NCBI GenBank assembly: GCA_002387205.1
Contig: DGLA01000005.1
Coordinates: forward strand, 88,850 to 152,849
Direction: 5' to 3'
DNA: 64,000 nucleotides
Source of the DNA: Stutzerimonas stutzeri
GTDB lineage: Bacteria; Pseudomonadota; Gammaproteobacteria; Pseudomonadales; Pseudomonadaceae
Position 1 is the first letter of the stretch. Each line of letters starts with the position of its first letter. Below, in pieces: positions 58,125-64,000 of this stretch. The notes under the pieces were generated by a model, which made no database searches, had not been told where the DNA came from, and was given only the letters and a program-made list of their open reading frames with translations. The position numbers and the translations under genes were made by a program.

Positions 58125-60659
58125 ATGGCCGATTGGCAATCCCTCGACCCCGAGGCCGCACGTGAAGCGGAAAAGTACGAAAACCCTATTCCCAGCCGCG
58201 AGCTGATCCTGCAGCACCTGAGCGAGCGCGGCTCGCCGGCCGCGCGCGAGCAACTGGTCGAGGAATTCGGATTGTCCTCCGAAGAGGACATCGAGGCTCT
58301 GCGCCGCCGTTTGCGTGCGATGGAGCGTGATGGTCAGTTGATCTATACCCGGCGTGGCACCTATGCCCCGGTAGACAAGCTGGACCTGGTTTGCGGCCGT
58401 GTAAGCGGTCATCGCGATGGCTTCGGCTTTCTGATCCCCGATGATCGAAGTGACGATCTGTTTCTCAGTCCGGCGCAGATGCGCCTGGTATTCGATGGCG
58501 ATCGCTGCCTGGCCCGAGTCGCCGGGCTCGATCGGCGTGGTCGGCGCGAAGGTGCCATCGTCGAGATCATCAGCCGTGCTCACGAAACCATCGTTGGCCG
58601 CTATCAGGAAGAAAGCGATATCGGTTTCGTCATGGCCGACAACCCCAAGATCCAGCAGGAAGTGCTGGTGACTCCTGGGCGATCCATGGGTGCCAAGCCG
58701 GGGCAGTTCGTGGAAATCAAGATCACTCATTGGCCTACTCAACGCTTCCAGCCGCAGGGCGATATCGTCGAAGTGATCGGCAACTACATGGCGCCGGGGA
58801 TGGAGATCGACGTCGCGCTGCGCAGCTTCGACATTCCCCACGTCTGGCCTGAAGCCGTGAAGCGCGAGGCGGCCAAGCTCAAGCCTGAAGTGGAGGAGAA
58901 GGACAAGCAAAAGCGTGTCGACCTCCGCCATCTTCCGTTCGTCACGATCGACGGTGAGGACGCGCGTGACTTCGACGACGCCGTATTCTGCGAGAAGCTC
59001 AGTGGCTGGAAGCTGTTTTCCGGCGGCTATCGTCTGTATGTCGCTATCGCAGACGTCTCGCATTATGTGAAGGTCGGGTCCGCGCTGGATCAGGAAGCCG
59101 AGGTGCGCGGCACTTCGGTGTACTTTCCTGAACGGGTGGTGCCGATGCTCCCTGAGGAGCTGTCCAACGGGCTCTGCTCTTTGAACCCTCATGTCGATCG
59201 GTTGGCGATGGTCTGCGAAATCACCCTGAGCAAGTCAGGGAAGATGACGGACTACCAGTTCTATGAAGCTGTCATACATTCCCATGCCCGGCTGACCTAT
59301 AACAAGGTCAGCAGCATGCTGCAGGAGCCAGGATCAGCTGAAGGCAAGCGCCTGACGGGTGAGTATTCCGAGGTGCTGCCGCATCTCAAGCAGCTGTACG
59401 CGCTATACAAGATCCTGCTCAAGGCGCGGCATACCCGTGGCGCCATCGACTTCGAGACGCAGGAGACCCGCATCGTCTTTGGCGCAGGGCGCAAGATTGC
59501 CGAAATCAAGCCGACCGAGCGCAACGATGCGCACAAGTTGATCGAGGAATGCATGCTGTGCGCCAACGTGGCCACTGCACGCTTCCTGCAGGATCACGAC
59601 ATCCCCGGTTTGTACCGAGTACATGACGGCCCGCCACTGGAGCGCCAGGAAAAGCTTCGGGCGTTCCTCGGGGAGCTGGGGCTGACGCTGCACAAGGGCA
59701 AGGAAGGTCCTACGCCCAAGGATTATCAGGCCCTGCTGGAGCATATCCAGGGGCGTCCCGACTTCCACGTAATCCAGACGGTAATGCTGCGTTCGCTGAG
59801 CCAGGCGGTGTACAGCCCTGATAACAACGGACATTTCGGTCTCAATTACGAGGCCTATGCGCACTTCACCTCACCGATTCGCCGGTACCCCGACCTGCTG
59901 ATTCACCGTGCGATCCGCAGCGTTATCCGCTCCAGACGTGACACCTCGCATGTGCGTCGTGCGGGTGCGACCAGCATGCCCAAGGCCCGCATCTATCCCT
60001 ACGATGAAGCGGCGCTGGAGCAGCTTGGCGAGCAGTGCTCGATGACCGAGCGGCGCGCTGACGAGGCGACCCGCGACGTGGTGAACTGGCTCAAATGCGA
60101 GTTCATGAAGGACCGGGTCGGCGAGAACTTCCCGGGCGTGATCACGGCGGTCACCGGGTTCGGGCTGTTCGTCGAGCTGACGGACATCTATGTCGAGGGC
60201 CTGGTGCACGTAACGGCGATGCCAGGCGATTACTACCACTTCGATCCGTTGCACCACCGCCTCTCTGGCGAGCGAAGTGGTCGCAGCTTCCGCCTTGGCG
60301 ACAGTGTTGAAGTGCGCGTGATGCGGGTCGACCTTGATGAGCGCAAGATCGACTTCGAACTGATTGGCGGCGGCAGCAAGACCGGCATAGGTGAGCGCGC
60401 CTCTTCGGATAGTCGAGCTCCCCGGAAAGACGGCAAGGGCAAAAAGGGCGCTGCTGTATCGGCGAGCAATGGCAAGGACTCGGCCAGTCCTGACGTACTC
60501 AAAAGCCGCGAGATCAAAAAGGCGCTCCTGAGCGATGCGAAGGGAGGCGGTGCTGCCAAGAGCAAGCCCAGGCGCAGTGGCTCCAAATCGAAGTCGGTCG
60601 ACAAGGCGGCATCAAGGCCCGAGGGAGCTGCGCCGCGTAAGCGTAAGGCCAAGTCATGA
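58125..60659 (+). CDS. rnr: Ribonuclease R
   Basis: 844 residues. N-terminal helix-turn-helix and cold-shock domains (REQLVEEFGLSSEEDIEALRRRL; GRVSGHRDGFGFLIPDDRSDDLFLS), a catalytic RNB domain (VTIDGEDARDFDDAVFC with the four Mg-binding aspartates; YAHFTSPIRRYPDLLIHRAIR), an S1 domain (GVITAVTGFGLFVELTDIYVEGLVH) and a Lys/Ser-rich basic tail of about 100 residues. It degrades structured RNA 3' to 5' processively. The gene diverges from the tRNA-Leu pair. Its stop overlaps rlmB (ATGA). Confidence 0.97.
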   Translation: MADWQSLDPEAAREAEKYENPIPSRELILQHLSERGSPAAREQLVEEFGLSSEEDIEALRRRLRAMERDGQLIYTRRGTYAPVDKLDLVCGRVSGHRDGFGFLIPDDRSDDLFLSPAQMRLVFDGDRCLARVAGLDRRGRREGAIVEIISRAHETIVGRYQEESDIGFVMADNPKIQQEVLVTPGRSMGAKPGQFVEIKITHWPTQRFQPQGDIVEVIGNYMAPGMEIDVALRSFDIPHVWPEAVKREAAKLKPEVEEKDKQKRVDLRHLPFVTIDGEDARDFDDAVFCEKLSGWKLFSGGYRLYVAIADVSHYVKVGSALDQEAEVRGTSVYFPERVVPMLPEELSNGLCSLNPHVDRLAMVCEITLSKSGKMTDYQFYEAVIHSHARLTYNKVSSMLQEPGSAEGKRLTGEYSEVLPHLKQLYALYKILLKARHTRGAIDFETQETRIVFGAGRKIAEIKPTERNDAHKLIEECMLCANVATARFLQDHDIPGLYRVHDGPPLERQEKLRAFLGELGLTLHKGKEGPTPKDYQALLEHIQGRPDFHVIQTVMLRSLSQAVYSPDNNGHFGLNYEAYAHFTSPIRRYPDLLIHRAIRSVIRSRRDTSHVRRAGATSMPKARIYPYDEAALEQLGEQCSMTERRADEATRDVVNWLKCEFMKDRVGENFPGVITAVTGFGLFVELTDIYVEGLVHVTAMPGDYYHFDPLHHRLSGERSGRSFRLGDSVEVRVMRVDLDERKIDFELIGGGSKTGIGERASSDSRAPRKDGKGKKGAAVSASNGKDSASPDVLKSREIKKALLSDAKGGGAAKSKPRRSGSKSKSVDKAASRPEGAAPRKRKAKS

Positions 60660-61411
60660 GTGATCTGGAAAAGGTCTACGGTGTGCATGCCGTCGAGGCT
60701 CTGCTTCGCCATCATTCAAAGCGGGTCAAGCAGATCTGGCTGGCAGAAGGGCGCGACGACCCGCGGATCCAGGCGATCCTGACCCTCGCGGCGCAAGCAA
60801 AGGTTCGCATCGGTCAGTGCGAGCGTCGCGAGATGGATGCGTGGGTCGAGGGTGTCCACCAGGGCGTGATCGCTGAAGTCAGCCCCAGCCAGGTCTGGGG
60901 TGATGCCATGCTCGAGGAGCTGCTTGATCGTACCGAGGGCGCGCCGCTGTTGCTGGTGCTCGATGGCGTAACGGACCCGCATAATCTGGGGGCCTGCCTG
61001 CGTACCGCCGATGCCGCGGGCGCTCTGGCGGTAATCGTTCCGAAGGATAAGTCCGCCACGTTGAACGCCACGGTGCGCAAGGTGGCATGTGGTGCTGCTG
61101 AAGTCATTCCGCTGGTAGCGGTCACCAACCTGGCTCGGACGCTCGAAAAGCTGCAACAGCGCGGTCTCTGGATCGTCGGTACGGCCGGAGAAGCCGAGCA
61201 GGAGATCTATGATCAGGATCTTAGCGGGCCGATCGTCATGGTGATGGGGGCTGAGGGCAAGGGGATGCGTCGCCTGACCCGCGAGCATTGCGATTTTCTG
61301 GTGCGCTTGCCCATGGGCGGCAGCGTGAGCAGTCTCAATGTTTCCGTTGCCACTGGCGTCTGTCTGTTCGAGGCGCTGCGCCAGCGCCGCTCGGCCATGC
61401 GGGCAGGTTAG
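60656..61411 (+). CDS. rlmB: 23S rRNA (guanosine-2'-O-)-methyltransferase RlmB
   Basis: 251 residues of the SpoU/TrmH class with a C-terminal SAM-binding knot. It shows KVYGVHAVEALLRHHSKRVKQIWLAEGR at the N-terminus, then LVLDGVTDPHNLGACLRTADAAG (motif 1), VMGAEGKGMRRLTREHCDFLVRLPM (motif 2) and GSVSSLNVSVATGVCLFEALRQR (motif 3). It methylates 2'-O of G2251 (E. coli numbering) in 23S rRNA. Co-transcribed with rnr by a 4-base overlap, a conserved pair. Confidence 0.97.
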   Translation: MSDLEKVYGVHAVEALLRHHSKRVKQIWLAEGRDDPRIQAILTLAAQAKVRIGQCERREMDAWVEGVHQGVIAEVSPSQVWGDAMLEELLDRTEGAPLLLVLDGVTDPHNLGACLRTADAAGALAVIVPKDKSATLNATVRKVACGAAEVIPLVAVTNLARTLEKLQQRGLWIVGTAGEAEQEIYDQDLSGPIVMVMGAEGKGMRRLTREHCDFLVRLPMGGSVSSLNVSVATGVCLFEALRQRRSAMRAG

Positions 61412-61601
61412 GGCGCCTCGTTGATCTCCATCCGCAAAGGTGTTTTTGCTTCGGAAACGGATCGTACTTGTCGCGGTCAATAATCCGATCTGAATCTGGC
61501 ACTCAAGCCTTCACTTAAATCTTTGGTTCGGTTGAGCGTCGGGCGGCTGTCCGGCGCCAGCCTTGATATAGCCAGCGCCAGGCTCGCATCATGGAGGTGG
61601 T

Positions 61602-63767
61602 ATGCCGCAACGCCCGTCTTTCGAGGCTCTTTTCCAGGTTTCACCAAACGCCTACCTGTTGTTGGACCCTGATCTGGTGATCCTGGATGCCAATGCGGCT
61701 TACCTGAAACTCACCGCGCGGAATATCAGTGAGATTGCCGGGCGTCGCATTCAGGACGCGTTTGCTGCCGATCCGCAGTTTCCTGAGTCGACCCATGTTG
61801 ATGAGTTGCTGGCGTCGTTTGGCAGAGTGCTGCGCACCAAGGCTCCCGATACCCTGCCTGTGATTCGCTATTCGATTGCTGTCAGCTCCGAGCGTGACGC
61901 CGCCTATGAAGATCGTTATTGGAGCGCCACTCATACTCCGTTGCTGGATGAGCGGGGAGAAGTTCTGGCAATCCTCCAGCACACCGTTGATATCACTGAG
62001 CTTCAGTCGCTGAAGGATTCGTTGCGTTCTGCTGAACCTTCTGCTCAGCCAGTACAGCAGATCGAGGCCGCGATCATCTCTCGCGCCCGATCGATTCAGG
62101 ACGAAGGAAATCAGTTGCGCCAGTTGTTTGCGCAAGCGCCTGGGTTCGTCTGTTTTCTCCGCGGGCCGGAGCACGTGTTCGAGCTCGTCAACGAAGCCTA
62201 CCAGCAGCTTACAGGGCACCGTCATCTCGTGGGCAAGTCGGTGCGTGAGGGGCTGCCCGAGCTTGAAGGCCAGGCATTTGTCGCGTTGCTCGACGAGGTT
62301 TACCGTTCCGGTGAGCCCTACATTGGCAGGGACATGCGGGCGCTGTTGCAGCGCCGACCGGAAGCCGAGCCGGAGGAGGTCTTCGTCGATTTCGTCTTCC
62401 AGCCGATCATCGAACGCGAGGGCCAGCCTTCCGGGATTTTTGTGCTCGGCAGTGACGTTACCGAGCAGCATCGCAGTCAGCAGGAGCTGCGCGAGCATCG
62501 CGAACGCCTCGAGGAGTTGGTGCGCGAGCGCACCCGCGAATTGCTCGACAGCGAATCCGAGCGCCGTGCCGCTCAGGCGGCATTGCTGCAGGCGCAGAAG
62601 CTTGAGGCGGTCGGCAAACTGACGGGGGGTATCGCGCACGACTTCAACTACATGCTGCAGGTCATCGGTGGCAATCTGCAGTTGCTGCGCCGCAACCTGA
62701 GCGCGGACGAGACCGCTCAGAGGCGGCTGGAGTCCGCGGTGGGCGGAGTGGAAAAAGGGGCTCGCCTGGCATCCCAGTTGCTGGCCTTTGCCAGCCGGCA
62801 ACCGCTGCAGCCCCAATCGGTTGATGTCGGCGATCTGCTTGGGCAGATGAGCGAGCTGCTCAATGGTGCCCTGGGGCGTGCGGTTCAGGTTGATGTCGAT
62901 GTCGCTTCCGGTCTGTGGCCCGTGTTTGCCGATGTCGGCAATCTTCAGGCGGCCATTCTCAATCTGGCTGTCAATGCGCGTGATGCAATGGCCAGTGGCG
63001 GTCTGCTGTCTCTGCGGTTGCGCAACTGCGTTCTGGATGTGGCTCGGACCGCCGGCCATCCGGGTGCCGAAGCCGGGCCTTACGTAGAGCTCGCTGTGAT
63101 TGACGAGGGTGAGGGCATGGCCCCGGATACGCTTCAGCGTGCGTTCGAGCCATTTTTCACTACCCGAAAGGACAGCAATGCGTCAGGCCTCGGTCTGAGC
63201 ATGGTCTACGGTTTCGTCAAGCAGAGCGGGGGGTTCGTCGAGCTGGAAAGCGAACAGGGGCGTGGCACATCGGTTCGTGTATATCTGCCGAGTCGCGTCG
63301 CGTTGGGTGAGCAAGCCGGACGGGTAGCCGCAGGCCCCGCCCAGCTGGAATCCGCCTGGCCTTCGCCTGAGCAGACTGGCGTGACGGAATCTTCCGGCCT
63401 GAACATCCTGTTTGTCGAGGATGACCCGACCCTGCGCATGCTAACCGGAGAAGTCATGGAAGAGCTGGGGCATGAGGTCAGCCTTTGCGAATCGGCCGAG
63501 GCAGCATTGGATCAACTGGCCAGACAGTCCTTCGACGTGTTGCTCACCGATGTCGGTCTCGCCGGCATGAGCGGCATCGAGCTGGTGCGTCAGGCCAAGG
63601 CGTGCGACGCCGACCTGAGCGTCGTCATTGCCTCAGGTTATGCAGTTGACGCTCGCGAAGTCGGATTGCCAGACCTGCGCTCCATGCTCAAGCCTTACGA
63701 CATCCATCAGGTCAGGTCTCTGCTTGAAAGCATTCAGGCCGAGCGAACCATTGCCGGGCGCGGCTAG
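61602..63767 (+). CDS. PAS-PAS hybrid sensor histidine kinase with receiver domain
   Basis: 721 residues, no membrane segment, so cytoplasmic. PAS 1 (about 5-135; LFQVSPNAYLLLDPDLVILDANAAY), PAS 2 (about 172-290; LFAQAPGFVCFLRGPEHVFELVNEAY), a coiled-coil (295-335), HisKA with phospho-acceptor H346 (GGIAHDFNYML), HATPase (NLAVNARDAM, DEGEGMA, ASGLGLSMVYGFVKQ) and a C-terminal receiver from about 600 (EDDP, phospho-acceptor D651, K98 of the domain in LKPYD). The ATG has GGAGGTG upstream. Stimulus and output partner are unknown. It lies alone between rlmB and rpsF, so it interrupts the usual rlmB-rpsF neighbourhood. Confidence 0.92.
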   Translation: MPQRPSFEALFQVSPNAYLLLDPDLVILDANAAYLKLTARNISEIAGRRIQDAFAADPQFPESTHVDELLASFGRVLRTKAPDTLPVIRYSIAVSSERDAAYEDRYWSATHTPLLDERGEVLAILQHTVDITELQSLKDSLRSAEPSAQPVQQIEAAIISRARSIQDEGNQLRQLFAQAPGFVCFLRGPEHVFELVNEAYQQLTGHRHLVGKSVREGLPELEGQAFVALLDEVYRSGEPYIGRDMRALLQRRPEAEPEEVFVDFVFQPIIEREGQPSGIFVLGSDVTEQHRSQQELREHRERLEELVRERTRELLDSESERRAAQAALLQAQKLEAVGKLTGGIAHDFNYMLQVIGGNLQLLRRNLSADETAQRRLESAVGGVEKGARLASQLLAFASRQPLQPQSVDVGDLLGQMSELLNGALGRAVQVDVDVASGLWPVFADVGNLQAAILNLAVNARDAMASGGLLSLRLRNCVLDVARTAGHPGAEAGPYVELAVIDEGEGMAPDTLQRAFEPFFTTRKDSNASGLGLSMVYGFVKQSGGFVELESEQGRGTSVRVYLPSRVALGEQAGRVAAGPAQLESAWPSPEQTGVTESSGLNILFVEDDPTLRMLTGEVMEELGHEVSLCESAEAALDQLARQSFDVLLTDVGLAGMSGIELVRQAKACDADLSVVIASGYAVDAREVGLPDLRSMLKPYDIHQVRSLLESIQAERTIAGRG

Positions 63768-63793
63768 GCTGGTCAAATATTCACCAAATCGCC

Positions 63794-63822
63794 TTGCGCG
63801 GTCGTCCGGGCTTCTCTAGAAT
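63794..63822 (+). promoter_or_regulatory. Promoter of the rpsF operon
   Basis: TTGCGC (63794-63799), 17-base spacer, TAGAAT (63817-63822), then the GC-rich discriminator TGCGCCCC typical of ribosomal-protein and tRNA promoters. It lies 120 bases before the rpsF ATG, leaving a leader of about 115 bases. Confidence 0.7.
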
Positions 63823-63942
63823 TGCGCCCCTTGCCCGGATGGCAGGCGTTTGCGCGCCTCTCTGGCTGGCAAGTCAACATCACTGATCCACTCCTTGCCT
63901 GATCCGCGTTGTGCGGCAGGCTGCAACCCGTAAGGAGCAACA

Positions 63943-64000
63943 ATGCGTCATTACGAAATCATCTTTCTGGTCCACCCCGACCAGAGCGAGCAGGTCGGCG
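63943..64000 (+). CDS. rpsF: 30S ribosomal protein S6, start only
   Basis: The frame ATG at 63943, preceded by TAAGGAG, reads MRHYEIIFLVHPDQSEQVG before the window ends. This is the conserved N-terminus of S6, which binds 16S rRNA with S18 in the small-subunit platform. Position after rlmB agrees with the usual rnr-rlmB-rpsF-rpsR order. Confidence 0.95.
   Translation, partial: MRHYEIIFLVHPDQSEQVG

Noticed and set aside
58122..59192. Minus-strand open frame (356 codons) opposite rnr
   Set aside because: Antisense to the RNase R N-terminal domains; no independent coding signal.

Overview
This 64 kb window is a block of high-GC gammaproteobacterial chromosome. Gene content and order (nrdR-ribD-ribE-ribBA-ribH-nusB-thiL-pgpA; nnrD-tsaE-amiB-mutL-miaA-hfq-hflX-hflK-hflC-hisZ-purA-rnr-rlmB-rpsF) and the copper, ethanolamine and REP-like repeat content point to Pseudomonas in the broad sense, probably the stutzeri (Stutzerimonas) group. 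The genus is an inference from synteny and protein character; no database search was run. Most of the window is core genome.

Layout: 0-2 kb holds a thioredoxin-domain protein (cut by the window edge), the RNA ligase-like phosphodiesterase ThpR, a methyltransferase and a YbaY-type lipoprotein, all on the minus strand. 2.1-9.4 kb is the riboflavin/thiamine cluster on the plus strand, interrupted by a minus-strand 2-oxoglutarate dioxygenase gene broken by an in-frame TGA and by an FMN riboswitch in front of ribE. 9.5-14.3 kb carries a secreted retropepsin-like protease, a stand-alone ribA, an unknown membrane protein, btuF, and btuB read from a cobalamin riboswitch. 14.7-17.9 kb is the isoprenoid block dxs-ispA-xseB. 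17.9-25.4 kb is mixed accessory material: a TSUP permease, a cadR-like regulator divergent from a CDF metal exporter, a short-chain dehydrogenase, a second retropepsin-like protein, a manganese catalase and an MHYT hybrid kinase. 25.9-31.4 kb holds a YncD/PqqU-like TonB receptor and a compact copper-response cassette (three tiny envelope proteins behind a CopR-type palindrome, then kinase and regulator). 31.9-34.9 kb has an MHS-family transporter, ppa and mtfA. 35.0-40.6 kb is the ethanolamine catabolic set eutC-eutB-eat-exaC on the minus strand. 40.8-44.4 kb is mpl, ubiX, a small lipoprotein that seems to start with ATT, and queG. 44.5-61.4 kb is the conserved nnrD-to-rlmB block, with two tRNA-Leu(CAG) genes opposite purA. 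The window ends with a PAS hybrid kinase and the start of rpsF.

Functional links: the full riboflavin pathway is present, with a degenerate cyclohydrolase domain on RibBA backed up by a stand-alone RibA. Cobalamin uptake (btuB, btuF) sits in the same window as two cobalamin-dependent enzymes, ethanolamine ammonia-lyase and epoxyqueuosine reductase. Regulatory RNA is prominent: two riboswitches, a Shine-Dalgarno-sequestering hairpin with a leader ORF before ribE, and an array of perfect short hairpins between hflC and hisZ, where related genomes carry a DUF2065 gene. Hairpin repeats with a TAGGGYGGA end lie after dxs, after mpl and between eutB and eutC; in two of these places the repeat end supplies the stop codon of the gene.

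I found no CRISPR array, prophage, insertion sequence, toxin-antitoxin pair or obvious defence system. The best candidates for undescribed biology are the hairpin array, the ribE leader, the ATT start and the small-protein copper cassette.
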